A stretch of DNA of 47,121 nucleotides from Gracilariopsis chorda. Its lineage: Eukaryota > Rhodophyta > Florideophyceae > Gracilariales > Gracilariaceae. How positions within the stretch are numbered: position 1 is the first letter of the stretch; each line of letters starts with the position of its first letter. A model generated the notes under the pieces. That model searched no databases and had not been told where the DNA came from. It worked only from the letters and a program-made list of their open reading frames with translations. The position numbers and the translations under genes are program-made. Positions 32,760 to 43,082 of the stretch are shown in pieces. The stretch covers positions 1 through 47,121 of the forward strand of contig NBIV01000374.1 in NCBI GenBank assembly GCA_003194525.1, given 5' to 3'.

Positions 32760-32773
32760 TTCACCCCCTCTTA
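32760..32773 (-). other. polypurine tract
   Basis: On the minus strand AAGAGGGGGTGA lies directly before the 3' LTR, the position where plus-strand DNA synthesis is primed in LTR retrotransposons. Confidence 0.75.
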
Positions 32774-32776
32774 GGC

Positions 32777-33514
32777 TTACGAAGTTCTCGTCAAAGCCTG
32801 TGTAGTGGAGAATTCGCGAAGGGCTTCTGCACAGTTGCTCAGAGTGGTACGTGGTAACCATGTGGCTTTGTCTATAGAGTCCCCTACAAACCGAATCAGA
32901 TAGTAGACATGGCAATGGAATCGTTTGCGATCGAGAATAGTAGCTATTTCTTGTTCCAAAACACCGTCGTTGTCGATCATGATGTACAACGGGCCCTTGT
33001 TTTCATCATGAAACCAACGTAGTTTAGCAACGTGAAATACGTTGTGAGCGCAGCGCATTGTAGGTGGAAACTCAATAGGATATGTGACAGGTCCGAGGCG
33101 TTCGCGAATACGGAACGGACCGATAAAGCGAGGCTGCCAATTCTTTGGGAGGGTAGAACGACGAGTCAGGGAAAGGTTTTCAGCGCGTAAGAGAACAAGA
33201 GTACCGGGCTCGAAAGCTACATCATGCCAAGAACGGTTCACGTAGAACTTCTGTTTCGAGCGTGCGCTAGCTAGATGTTCCCTTGCGAGTGCGGCCATTG
33301 CATCGTGCTTTTGCAAGTAATCAGAAGCAGACTGAGAACGCTCAGTGCATTGCGCGAAAGTCCTAGTGACTGGTGTGTGCGGATTGTAGCCGAGAGCGAC
33401 TTCAAACGGCAAGCGTCGGGTGCTACTGTGGCGCGAGCTATTGTTTTCGAGCTCCAAAGTCGGGGGAAATGTGTTCCAGGCGGAAGGTGCGGATTGGATA
33501 GAGTACCGTAACAT
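32777..33514 (-). pseudogene. chromovirus integrase C-terminal part with chromodomain
   Basis: 245 open codons. The first residues (LRYSIQSAPSAW) continue the integrase core from QETDGQSENLIRTL just upstream, which carries the third catalytic residue (Glu) in the same frame. LPFEVALGYNPHTP, FEPGTLVLLRAENL and WQPRFIGPFRIRERLG follow (the GPF/Y module), then MRCAHNVFHVAKLR. The last 60 residues, EQEIATILDRKRFHCHVYYLIRFVGDS...ATWLPRTTLSNCAEALREF, form a chromodomain, which in chromoviruses targets integration to particular chromatin. This piece is undamaged in itself. Confidence 0.9.
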
Positions 33515-33843
33515 GGTTGAGAGGGTGCGGATAAGGTTCTCGGATTGTCCGTCGGTTTCCTGGGGTTGGTGGTAGATATACTACTGCGAACTTTTAGCAA
33601 CTGCGTGAGTGTTTTCCAAAAGCGCGATTTGACCTTTGGGTCCTGGTCCGAAATAAGAGTGTGAGGGGTACCATGTTTGGAAAAGATGTGCAACTCAAAG
33701 AGGAGTGCAGTGTCCTGCGCGGTGGCTGACTTGTGAGTTGGGATGAGGATTGACTGCTTCGACAGTTTGTCCGCGGTAACCAGAATAGCGTCAAAGCCGG
33801 AATCAGAGACCGGGAGCTCGCTTAGAACGTCAAACGTCACCAC
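33271..33843 (-). pseudogene. chromovirus integrase catalytic core
   Basis: FDAILVTADKLSKQSILIPTHK holds the first catalytic Asp (VTAD), and HGTPHTLISDQDPKVKSRFW holds the second (SD.DP.F.S.FW in the family). The third residue, Glu, is in the overlapping +1 frame as DGQSENL, so a small indel near NPRKPT separates it. Apart from that shift, the D-D-E set is complete. Confidence 0.88.
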
Positions 33844-33885
33844 TTCCCAGCAACGATTGGGGATTTAGAGCGGCTGTAGGAGTCC

Positions 33886-34950
33886 CTATGGCGGTTTGTA
33901 TACTGCTTTGTTGGACTGGCAGCCGCGACAGGAATGTATGAAACGCAGGATCTTGCGATACATGTGTGGCCAGTAAACATTGCGAGCTGCGGAAAAGTAT
34001 GTATTGTCTGCTTCAGTGTGACCAACGCCAAGGAAGTAAACAGTAAGTTCGTAACGGAGAGACCCATCAGAAATACAGATGCGAAAGTAGGGCGTTCCTG
34101 TCCAGTAAATGAGACCCTCGCGGACGGTGAGTTTCGGGTTTAGATCAAATTTTGCTCTGTGTGAAGTGCGTGAGTGATAGGTTGCGCGAGAAAACACATC
34201 GCGAGCAAGTGGATCGGTTGCATACAGCGCAGGAACGCGATCATGGATGTCGGGGAGGTGGATGTTGAGCGAGCGGAGATGCGGGGTGTGATCTGGTCTG
34301 TGGCTTAGTGCATCGGGGACAATGCTTTGCTTGCCCGGGAGGTGGTAGACGTCGAAGGTATGCTCCTGAAACTCGTCGAGCCAACGGCAATGAAGTCCAG
34401 TGAGCTTCGCTTTTGACTGCAAGTATCGGATGGGGTCGTGATCAGTCTGTAGAATGAAGCGACGTCCTCGAAGAAAGGGACCCCGGACGCGAAGAGCTAT
34501 CATCACCGCTAGTAACTCCTGATCCCCGGTGTCCCAGTTGCTCTCTGCAGGGGACAGACGATGCGACAGGGAGGCGACGGGATGCCCATCTTGCGAGAGC
34601 GTCGCACCGACCGCGTGTTTGGGGGCGTCGGTGGTGAGGAAGAAAGGCTTGTCAGGGTCAGGATGGGCGAGCACGGGCGCGGAGGTGAGGGGAACTTTGA
34701 TGGAATCGAAAGCGGACTGCTGCAGAGGCATCCACTCAAACTGATGAGAGCGGAGAAAGTCCGTGAGTGGCTGCAAAATGGTGGCGTACCCCTTCACGAA
34801 GCGGCAGTAGAAGTTCACTTGGCCAATAAACTGCTGGATGTGTTTCAAAATCGTCAGTGTAGGCCAGTCTCGAACAAATTCGACGAGGCGCTCCTGCGTG
34901 GATACTTCTTTCTCTGAGACATTCAATACCAGGACGTCCACTTCCGTCAC
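33886..34950 (-). pseudogene. chromovirus RT connection, RNase H and integrase zinc finger
   Basis: 354 open codons. FIGQVNFYCRFVKGYATILQPLTDFL is the RT thumb/connection. RNase H follows with FLTTDAPKHAVGATLSQ, QELLAVMIAL and LQTDHDPIRYL, i.e. the D, E and D residues. HLPGKQSIVPDALSHRPD is the usual end (G..N..ADALSR). HTEADNTYFSAARNVYWPHMYRKILRFIHSCRGCQSNK is the H-H-C-C zinc finger that starts integrase. All catalytic residues appear intact in this segment. Confidence 0.92.
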
Positions 34951-35152
34951 CCCGAACGCGCACTTGCTCAGTTTTGCGGAGAGGTGATTGTTGCGTAATG
35001 GGAGTTAGTATCTGGCGAAGGTGTTCCTTATGCTCTTCAGTTTAGGGGCTGTACACAATAATGTCGTCGATGTACAGCACCACACGCTGACCATTCAAAT
35101 TGCGAAGACCTGTAGAGAGGAGGCGAGAGAAGGCTGCAAGGGCGTTGGAAAG
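34951..35152 (-). pseudogene. chromovirus reverse transcriptase, YIDD half
   Basis: The minus-strand translation reads NALAAFSRLLSTGLRNLNGQ and then RVVLYIDDIIVYSP followed by a TAA stop and TEEHKEHLRQ. YIDD is the catalytic motif of reverse transcriptase. It resumes, in frame, the RT sequence that stops at position 35682 on the other side of the 529-bp insertion. Confidence 0.9.
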
Positions 35153-35681
35153 GTAGTAAAATACTAGTTCCAAGGACAAGTGCGGAAGTAGCACCTACTA
35201 GGGTTAGCGGCGGCAGAGTACCAGCCACTAGGGTGACAGCCCACTGAAGTCTAGTTGTGGCGTGGGCACCTTTTGACGTGCAAGCGCAATGGGCGGGCGT
35301 TATCTAAGGTCCCTGCAGGTCGGGCGCACTCGTAACGATGGCTTGGAAGCCTGTGTCCACTGGAAGCTTGGGGGCGACTAGAGGAAGGAGGTGGTGCTTG
35401 GCTTTACTCCTCAGTGGCCGGCAGCACTCGAGCCAACTAATATAGTCGGCGAGGCGCTCTAGACCACCTGTAACTACTACTAAAAAATAAAATAAAATAC
35501 TACACCATTCTACCGTGCACTGTGCTGCAGTGCCAGGTCCAGCGGAGGTCACATCTCAGATCAAAATTATCTCCGATCCATGTGGCTAATATGGACACGA
35601 GCCAGTGGTGCTGTGGTCCTTCGTCCACCTCTTCGGCACTCCATCTTGCCAGCAGTCTGACCTTAGGGCTATAGTACTACA
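35153..35681. mobile_element. 529-bp insertion inside the chromovirus RT
   Basis: Flanked on both sides by GGAAAG (35147-35152 and 35682-35687), a perfect 6-bp duplication. Removing the insert and one copy restores an uninterrupted RT frame across the join (FRLS followed by NALAAF). The plus-strand ends are GTAGTA and TACTACA, giving a short terminal inverted repeat of 6-7 bp. The interior holds no family-like ORF and includes an A-rich AAAAAATAAAATAAAATAC run near 35481-35499. A MITE-like or small LTR-like non-autonomous element is likely; the family is unknown. Confidence 0.8.
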
Positions 35682-36695
35682 GGAAAGCCTGAAGCACAGC
35701 ACGCGCCATTCGAAGGATCCAAATCGGGTTCGGGTCGCCGTCTTGTGAAAGTCTTCATTCTTGATTCTCATCTGGTGATAGGCTCCAACGAGGTCTATCT
35801 GGGAGAAGGTGGTTGCTCCTGCGACTTGATTCAGAGCCTCATCGATGAGGGGCAGAAACGTGGGGTCCAGGACCGTCAATCGATTGAGCGCGCGATAGTC
35901 GCAGACCATTCGCAATTGGCCGGACTTCTTCACGAAGAAAACGGGAGCGCAAAACGGTGAGGAGGAGGGGCGGATGAGACCATTGTCAAGGAGTTCATCC
36001 AGTGTGTTGCAGAGGATGGTGAGCTCTTGAGCAGAGAGCCGGATTACCGGTCGAACGGGAGGCGGTTCACCTGGTCGGAGGTTGATGTAGAGGTCTTGCT
36101 CGCGATGTGGGGGAAGCTCGTATGGCAGCTCTTTCTTGAAGACGTCCTCAAATTCGTCAATGATAGGGGCCAGCTCAGTGTGGCATTCGACGGATGTAAA
36201 AGGGCGGAGGCGTAGCATGTAGAGTTCGCAGGCACGCTTCTTCACGAGGCGGCGCATGCGTTTGTAGATGATCATCGGGACCGTAGGTTTGTCAATTCGC
36301 TTCGTCGAGGTACACTGCCTACGTGGCAGGAATTCCATGCGAGAACCATCTGCGCACGTGATGGTTAGGCTGTACGAGGACCAGTAGACGTGTGGTCGAA
36401 CCTGTTGGAGCCATTGATGACCGCGGGTGACGAGCAGAATCCCGTTGTAGTTGTCCTTCATGTCGATGCCGTAGGCAGTGACGGAGGATTCGGCATCCTG
36501 TAGGGCAATCGTAGTGTGGGCTTGAGAGTGTATTGAAACAGTGGTGTCGTTTCCTAGTTCTGTGAGCGAGTAGTCGGAAGGTTTCAGGCGGAGATTGCAC
36601 AAACATGTGTTTTTAGGCGAGATGAAGGCATGAGAGGCACCTGGATCAAGGTAAAAGACAACTGGGTGGCCGTTGAGAGAGCCGTTATACATCAT
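35682..36695 (-). pseudogene. chromovirus protease and N-terminal reverse transcriptase
   Basis: The frame opens with GHPVVFYLDPGASHAFIS, the aspartic protease site, where the usual D-S/T-G is D-P-G, which is probably inactivating. RT follows with LPPHREQDLYINLRPGEPPP, LDELLDNGLIRPSSSPFCAP, VFFVKKSGQLRMVCDYRALN and FSQIDLVGAYHQMRIKNED, which holds the first catalytic Asp. The match ends at FEWRVLCFRLS, exactly at the insertion boundary; residues after that are read from the insert. Confidence 0.92.
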
Positions 36696-37068
36696 CTCGC
36701 CGAAGGGGTTGGCGTCGATGGCGGAAAGAGTGGGAAGCGATCGAGCGCCGAGAGGAGCCGCACCGATGTGTGGCGTGTTTAGCTTTCCGTGCGACTCTTC
36801 AGCCCGGAGGCAGTGCTTACCTTAAATCGGCAGGGGTGACATTGGGTCGCTCCAAGGTCCTTTACCGCACTTCATTCAGCGGTCGTGAGCGCGATAGATC
36901 CGATTCTTGGATGGGTTGCGGATGTTAGCAGCTCCCCAGCAGTCCGCGGAGAGTTCTTTGCCGATCAGGAGGGGGCGCATTGTTCCTGAGAGAGGCAGCT
37001 CTTGAGGAGCGGTGCTTGTTACTTGATTGTTTCGATATTCACGAGGAAGTAGACGATGGTGGTTGTCC

Positions 37069-37401
37069 CTAACTCCACTTCTCAGAAATGTACACTGTTC
37101 GTACGTAGTTGTAGACGTCGGCCATATTGGGAGGTCTACACTCAGGGTAGCAGACGGAGAGATTCTTCTTTAAGAGAACTGGGAGGCTGAGCTGAAAAAA
37201 CGTAAACGCTTCCGTGACAGGGGTGTTAAAGATGTCTAACAGTTCGCTAAACCTCGTGATATGTCCCTTGAGAGAGCCTTCATTAAATGGCAACCGAATG
37301 AGCTGGACCCTCGCAAGTGCCGTTTCGTTCGCAGGGACAAATTCGGAGAGCATTGCGAACTGCAGTTCGTCGAGGTTCTGGAAGCTCGTGCTTTCTTGCA
37401 T
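37069..37401 (-). pseudogene. chromovirus Gag capsid part
   Basis: LDELQFAMLSEFVPANETALARVQLIRLPFNEGSLKGHITRFSELLDIF has the look of the retrotransposon gag domain (a Trp/Leu-patterned helical core with F...F and L..L.Q...V..Y...F). A zinc knuckle should follow towards 36.7 kb; only a KCGKGPW-like piece around 36.85 kb was found, with stops around it. Confidence 0.65.
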
Positions 37402-37578
37402 TGAACGTGAATACTAATGATCTGCACTGTCACACATAATGCAGGCCAGAATGTGCACTTCCTGTGAGTCGGTGATGGACGGACAGAGGCTGGTGACTTT
37501 GCGAACGTTCCAAACAAAAGATCAGACCTTGATCGAGGTTCGCTTGCTGGCGCGTCCATGGTATGTAGAAAAGTTAGA

Positions 37579-38109
37579 CTACTTCAGAACCAGTAAGAGA
37601 GAAATATTTGAGCCATAATGGTTTCGAACGTGCGGCGCTGCTTCTGTTAAAAGCTCTCTTTCGGGAAAGAGAGATGGTGATAGAGATCTAGGTGCGTCAT
37701 CGAGACGGTTCTGCACCACCTGCAGATGAGAGACTACCACAGGCATTGTGGCTTGTTGCTCTTTAATTATCAAGAGTAGTGTTGTTGGAGGAGTTTCAGA
37801 ACCTGAGCGGTTGGAAGCGAGCTCCAACGCGGCCGAGTTTCCGGAATTGGCAGATGGATTCTGGTTTGCAGTGCCCACAGGGTGGTCCGAATGAAAGATA
37901 GGGGCAGGTGACGGCGCCACTGATGTAGTGCGGTCATGGAAAGCTGGAATCTTCGTCTGCACTACCGGTTGAGAGCCGGAGCGATTAGAGTAGACGGCTT
38001 GAGACGGTGAAGTCGGAGTGGAACCTCGGCGACCGAGTTTTGACTGACAGGCCAGCGGCATGACGAAAAAGTGACGTTGTTGCGGTAACGAGTTCCAGCG
38101 GTGAGGCAC
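37579..38109 (-). pseudogene. chromovirus Gag N-terminal region
   Basis: 176 open codons directly after the 5' LTR and primer-binding site. Ser/Pro/Thr-rich and disordered-looking for the first 100 residues, then LLLIIKEQQATMPVVVSHLQVVQNRL, a coiled-coil-like helix common before the Gag core of Ty3 elements. The frame starts with GTG rather than ATG, so the real initiator may be a downstream ATG. Confidence 0.55.
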
Positions 38110-38110
38110 A

Positions 38111-38129
38111 AAAAGCTGATGCTACCAAA
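38111..38129 (-). other. candidate tRNA primer-binding site
   Basis: In element orientation TGGTAGCATCAGC starts two nucleotides after the 5' LTR end. The leading TGG fits complementarity to a tRNA CCA end. The precise tRNA cannot be named from this window. Confidence 0.55.
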
Positions 38130-38376
38130 TGTAATACAGAGAAGAGACCTAGGGTGTAGGATGAAGGTATCGCTGGTTTCGAGGATAGGTTAGAGGTCAG
38201 CCTGCCTGGGTTCGCTCTCAGGAGGAACAGGCCAGGTCGTGCCTCTTTATTTATATTGCTCCTCGAAGAGAGCTTGTAGCTATGATTGGTTGCGCTGTGA
38301 CTCTGTTTTAGCTTTTAGCGTCACGTTAGTGACAATAACAGACAGTCTCGCTTGTAGTATCGACTAGTTCGTTACA
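38130..38376 (-). repeat. 5' LTR of the chromovirus
   Basis: 247 bp, TGTAAC...ATTACA in element orientation, pair of 32503-32759. A TTTATTTATATT stretch in the identical core is AT-rich and may include the promoter or polyadenylation signal. Confidence 0.92.
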
Positions 38377-39387
38377 ATATGTGTTCTGTCGAGTTTCCTG
38401 TCAACCGTCCCTCGTCGATTACGAAACACGTTAGTATATTTCTGAATGGGTTTCTGAGCAGTTCTGTTTCCGGAGCCGTTATCTTGAAGGTTGTGAAAAT
38501 ATGCATGCTTCCGCCCTACAACCGCGGAAAATCTTATGCCAAACTTGATAAGTTTAGACTTCATATATGTACGAGCTGAAGTAAGACCTTTGCACCTGAT
38601 AGTGTTTTCGTCTAGAGAGCTGAAGCCAATAGGAACGGCTAATGTTGCTGCGTCTTGATCATGTTGTCCAAGAACTTGCCGGATGTGTCAAAGTGGGTCT
38701 ACCATATAAACATCATTATCATAGACAGGGTATATTCGTAGAGCCGCACGAATGTTGAGAAATGTATCGCGTGACATCATCTTCTGAGAGAACAGAATAG
38801 TAAAAAGGTCTGATGTACACCAGTAGTCGTGTAAACGATTGAGACGATGCAAAGAATTAGCCAGCTCTAGGCCTAGATACCCTCGAAGCTTATCCATTCG
38901 TAGTGGTTTTGTTGTAACAACTCGACCTACAAGTTCTTGGATAGTCCATTTTCGAGGCTCTCTAGAAAAGAGGTGTTCAGAAACAACTTGCAAAATCTTG
39001 GTGCTTTCTTGTGGGCATAGGAATGCCTTATATGTTGTTCTTTTGCGAAAAACGTCCACTTTGAGGCCCCATCTTTTGCAGTACGGAATATTGCCATGTA
39101 AAGTTTGTTCTGTAAGCTTAAGTGCTGAAACTTTAAAATTTTTTTTTTTGACTTTCGGTGTCAAAGAATTCTCCAGCATTTTCTGGTAGGCCATGAAATG
39201 TTTGACTCTTCATCAATTTCAAAGGCGTCTTGGGAACTGGAAATTGGGAGCATGTCAATGGTAGAGACATAAAGGATAACGAAGTGAAGCAGAGCAATGG
39301 AAACTGGCAGGGGGTTTTGGCGGTTTCATTCTCATTGCCCGTGCTGTTCAACTCGAGAAGGTTGTCAGATGTGCATATCGTGTGCAA
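38377..39387 (-). pseudogene. PiggyBac-like transposase, N-terminal part (split by the chromovirus)
   Basis: Reading on the minus strand from 39387: FPVPKTPLKLMKSQ, then (39194-38688) WTIQELVGRVVTTKPLRMDK, LRGYLGLELANSLHRLNRLH, DYWCTSDLFTILFSQKMMSR and DTFLNIRAALRIYPVYDN, the usual PiggyBac N-terminal body (dYW, MSR..F..I...L). Then FSSLDENTIRCKG with the first catalytic Asp (codon 38610-38612), KSKLIKFGIRF and RGTVDRK. The gene continues at 32502 on the far side of the chromovirus, where the second Asp lies. Frames change near 39.15 kb and 38.69 kb, so it was or became a pseudogene. Confidence 0.78.
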
Positions 39388-39547
39388 TTAACCGAAGCCG
39401 TGCACATTATCTCCGTAGCTGTTCAATCGCTAAATGGGCAGATTTCGCGAAATGGACAATGGCCTTCTGGCCCCCAATTACACTGATTTAACGCTCATCT
39501 AGAAATATGTATAGAACAGCGAGCGTTATATCTCTAGTACCATCTTA
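39388..39547. other. no feature recognised
   Basis: Short interval between the PiggyBac-like gene and the pogo-like ORF, which point away from each other. It could hold the ends of either element, but no matching inverted repeats were found. Confidence 0.3.
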
Positions 39548-40740
39548 TTGGTTAACCTGATAGGCGATATACAGTCATACTCGAGAAGCGCGCGCTTTAC
39601 TCGTTTGAATCAGGTACAGAAAGACAGATATCTGCTCTTGGCAGTTGAAAAACGCGATGGACTCTGTCCACCAGCGTCCAAGATGGACATGAGACACGCT
39701 ACAATCCACACTGCAATTCAAGAACGTTATACGAAGAGAACCTCGTGGAAGGCATTGTCTGACAAATACGCTGTCCAAATCGGCGTCCTTCGACGCGTCC
39801 ACAATCGTTGAGTGCGCACAATGCCCGAATCATAGCCTGAGTCCTAAATGACATCCATATAACAGTAAAGCAACGTGGGAGCCCACCGGTTCTCACCGCC
39901 AAAGAGAAAACTGTCCTTCAAAAGAGTATTGTCTACTTTCTCGACAACAATACACCATTAACAAAACGAGCTGTACGGGAATTGGTGCAGGAATATATTT
40001 CAATGCTACCAGAAAACCGCCAAGCAGCAATTGGTTTCCGTAACAGCAAACCATCCAATCAATGGGTTTCAGCCGTTGCACGTCGTAACAATCTGCAGAT
40101 CATGGGATTCCAGATGATTGATGACAAAAGGGTAAATGCAATGACAGCCAAAAACCAGACCGAACATATTTGCCATGTTGAGGTGGCAATGACTATGTTC
40201 AACATCAGAGACCCCGCTATATATTCAATACAGATCCGTCCTGGGCTTCATTTGCAAAAATGAAAGGTCGTAGTCGCAGAAACGGAGTAGGAGGACTAGG
40301 ATCAAGACTTCTCCAAAAAGCTCTCTCCACGCAGGGAAATTTTGACAGAGTGACAGTCATGTCTGCCATTGCCACAAACAAAACAGCCTGCAAGCCCGTT
40401 GTTGTTTTTGCGGGTACTTTGGCTCACTACAGAAAAGTTGGCGATGATATTCAGTCACTTCATACCGTATTAATACCGTGCTATTTGTTTCAAAGGAATC
40501 CTCCTGGTGTGGACAGTGATATTGTCTACAAATGCGCTGAAATGTTCCTCGAAGAAACTGCTCATTTAAGAGTTAATAACCAGAAGATGTTGCTGCTGTA
40601 TGACGCCAGAACGAAGCTATCCAAAAATTTTTACACTTGGCAAACGTCACGGGTGGTTATCGAAAATCTTTTCAACGTGACGAAACTGTCCTATTTCTCT
40701 CCAGATTCTGTGAAAATCCAAAAGAAAAATATCATTTAAA
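39548..40740 (+). pseudogene. DDE_1 (pogo/jerky-type) transposase
   Basis: The N-terminal frame (39548-39811) gives KMDMRHATIHTAIQERY and TSWKALSDKYAV, a helix-turn-helix-like start. In 39982-40263 the run VQEYISMLPENRQAAIGFRNSKPSNQWVSAVARRNNL resembles the CENP-B-type second DNA-binding helix region of this superfamily, followed by DDKRVNAMTAKNQTEHI. In 40260-40739 the catalytic domain reads LQKALSTQGNFDRVTVMSAIATN, KPVVVFAGTLAHYRK and LRVNNQKMLLLYDARTKLS, where the second Asp is present (LLYD) but the following GH/H motif is altered. Pogo-like enzymes move by cut and paste. Frames change at least twice and the C-terminus after 40740 is disrupted. Confidence 0.7.
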
Positions 40741-41575
40741 GATTTCTTCCTGATTGAAAGAACCATTCATGTCAATAGGTCATTCCATTCTATTCCGTGT
40801 AAGTTACGTAGCTTTCGTCGCAAGCATCAGCTGATACGCAAAGGCGATCTTGCCGAAAAGAACTCTGGGTATATTTGAGGAACATAGATATTGTTTTTCA
40901 AAATGGAGAGCAACAGATTGACGTCACTGCCCAAAAAATGACGTCAATCTGTCGCACCAATTTGGTTTCGTGCACTCAAGCAGTTACTACTCACTTAAAG
41001 AGATTTCCCACGGCAGCAGCTAAGACCACCGTACCAGTAGAATTTCTGCTACGTTGAAGCACAAACTCCAGACCTGTTCATATTCTTTTCTGTGCTGTAT
41101 GCTTTCCCTCTTGTTTCTTTTGTCTCACAGCACATTCATGAATTCTCCTGATGCCTAGCGGTATTTTTTTGGCGCAAAAAGAAATATTGTCGTGCTATGC
41201 ACGATCTACAAAAGGACCTCAATGATTCAGTCACCGATCTCGAGCGAACCATTGCATACTACAAGCTGTAGAAAAGTTGTCGATATCAGCAATTACTACG
41301 TTCGTCGGCTACAATTTACTGCATCTTCTCTGGAAGCAACAGCCGAATTTCACCGCGAAATGAAAGAGGCCACTCTCCATTATTATCCCTTTGTGGAATT
41401 ACACGAGCACATCTGTGAAAAGCACTCACCTTTACCACAATTGGGATCGGATCACGCACCAGAATAGTGTTTGGTTTCCATTTATTCTCTTCTGACTATC
41501 CTCACACAACATGATACTAACCAATCCCTTCGACAGATGAACTCGCTCTCGAAAATGAAATCTCTGCAGAGGGCG
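40741..41575 (+). other. unassigned; one plausible ORF fragment
   Basis: 41192-41467 (91 codons: VDISNYYVRRLQFTASSLEATAEFHREMKEAT, YYPFVELHEHICEKHSP) is protein-like and may connect to ELALENEISAEGVDAQDSF near 41530-41580. No family recognised; it might be the C-terminal tail of the pogo-like element. 40860-41060 contains GTCACTGCCC and a GACGTCA repeat pair without clear meaning. Confidence 0.3.
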
Positions 41576-41579
41576 TCGA

Positions 41580-43082
41580 TGCCCAGGACTCGTTTTATGC
41601 AACGGTGCCGGATTTATTGCTTATGAATGCCTAACTGGGGCTTTGGAGGAAGCTGGTACTCGCGATGCGAATGCAGTGAGTGTGATTGTGCCAGATCTGC
41701 ACAACACATGGCCCACGCATGCCGAGACTTTGGTGAGCCTTGGGCATGGGATTTGGGAGATGCCGATGCGGAAGACATGTTCTGGTATTAACGACGCCAA
41801 AGAGTTTGCGTTGCCATTGGAAGAGGACAGATCATCGTTAGCAATGGAGGTGGACAGGGTTCTGCTCAAACTTGACGATGCACGGGCTCGTGAGCGAGCT
41901 GGACACACGGCGCGTCCGCCAAGAGTAGTGATCGCCTAAAGCGCAGTCAAAAGTGACTCAGCTGAAAGATATTCTGATGCAGGTCTCACGGGCTGGGCTG
42001 ATAACACCAGTGGCGATCCTTGAACCCGTGAAATTAGGGGCGCTATGCTGTCGCGGGCAGCGCTTGAAAACTTTGCTGAAGTGAAGAGATTGGGGTGGCG
42101 GTGGGAGATTACGTTCGGGTAGAACGGAGAGGGGATGTAATCCCGAAGGTTTTAAACGTTGAGAAGAAAGGTGAAGAAGCAGAGCGCAACGAAATTACCC
42201 ACCGACAAACTGCCCGTCGTGCCGGTCGAAACTGAAGCACGGACGCGCGCCCGGAACGGATGCACATCTCATGCGATGCACAAACAATGTGAACTTCTCC
42301 TCGCAAACACTGGGGAGACTGATCCATTTTTGTGGCGAGTGCGATGGATATCCGGGGTCTTGGTAAGAAGACTGCAGAGAAACTACTGAGGCGGGGTTGT
42401 GACCGGTTGATGGGTTCAGGCTGACGCTGGATAACATTCTGACTTGGAAGGCTTCGCCGAAAAAATGCTTCGCAACTGTACGAGAACACTCAAGAAGCAG
42501 CATCAACCAGGAGCTTGGGATGGGTGTTGTTTGGGGTAGGGCTCCGGGCGTGAGAGGAACAGGGGCACGGGCACTTGCTGCGAAACTTGAATCGCTGCAA
42601 ACTCTCTTCGAGATAGCGCGAAGGAAAATGGCCTAGAGAATCTGATGGGATTACTGTGTTTCGGGAAGAACGGCACAGGGTCTTCTTGAGTTTCTGAAGA
42701 AGGACAGGACGCTGAGTGAAATGAAGGTCTGGCGAAGTTAGTAACTCCAGTACCATCGTAACTGAAGCTGATATTGGAAAAACTTTGGGCGATAGCGGTT
42801 GCCGGCCGTGGCAGAGCACAACTTTGTGTTCACCGGGGAGTTTGTCACACTGAGTCGGCCTGAAGTGATGAAATGGATAAGAAGGTCCGGGGATCCATAA
42901 GAGTTCAGTCACGCGCAAAACGGATTATGTTTGATTTTGGACTTGATCCCGGCCAAACCTTTTCAAAGCTCAGAGAAACAAGGTTCAAACGGTTCCAGAA
43001 GAGAAGTTTCTCAGTCTGTTTGAGGTCAGCCAGAGAAGAGCAAAAACTGATTGTAGACATGACCAAGGAAAGTGATGACTGA
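41580..43082 (+). pseudogene. ligA: NAD+-dependent DNA ligase (LigA), C-terminal two thirds
   Basis: LigA seals DNA nicks using NAD+. Blocks occur in the family's order. Adenylation domain (41600-41940): GFIAYECL, ETLVSLGHGI, MEVDRVLLK (family EVDGVVIK, Lys kept) and GHTARPPRVVIA. Then AQSKVTQLKDILMQVSRAGL and ITPVAILEPVKLG (41941-42040), and MLSRAALENFAEVKRL. OB fold: VAVGDYVRVERRGDVIPKVL (42095-42190). Zinc finger: CPSCRSKLKHG...LMRCTNN...SQTLGRLIHFC (42211-42340), with the third or fourth Cys altered. Helix-hairpin-helix: AMDIRGLGKKTAEKLL, LEGFAEKML, RALAAKLESLQTLFEIA, TAQGLLEFLKKD (42341-42740). BRCT: NFVFTGEFVTLSRPEVMKWI, GLDPGQTFSKLRE, VPEEKFLSLFE (42812-43082). At least ten frame changes plus stops make it non-functional. 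The N-terminal KXDG part is absent. Confidence 0.9.

Larger units (their letters stand above)
32503..38376 (-). mobile_element. Ty3/gypsy chromovirus with both LTRs
   Basis: A 5.9-kb LTR retrotransposon on the minus strand with Gag, protease, RT, RNase H, integrase and a C-terminal chromodomain, in canonical Ty3 order. The LTRs (38130-38376 and 32503-32759) begin TGTAAC and end ATTACA in element orientation. Flanking 5-mers are ATATG (38377-38381) and ACATG (32498-32502), a 4/5 match consistent with a 5-bp target duplication. A polypurine tract precedes the 3' LTR and a candidate primer-binding site follows the 5' LTR. The LTRs differ at roughly 10-15% of positions by eye, so the insertion is old. 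The coding region is broken by frameshifts, stops and a nested insertion. Confidence 0.93.

Noticed and set aside
34509..34917. Plus-strand ORFs of 71-118 codons and a minus 76-codon ORF
   Set aside because: Shadow frames of the chromovirus RNase H and RT connection.
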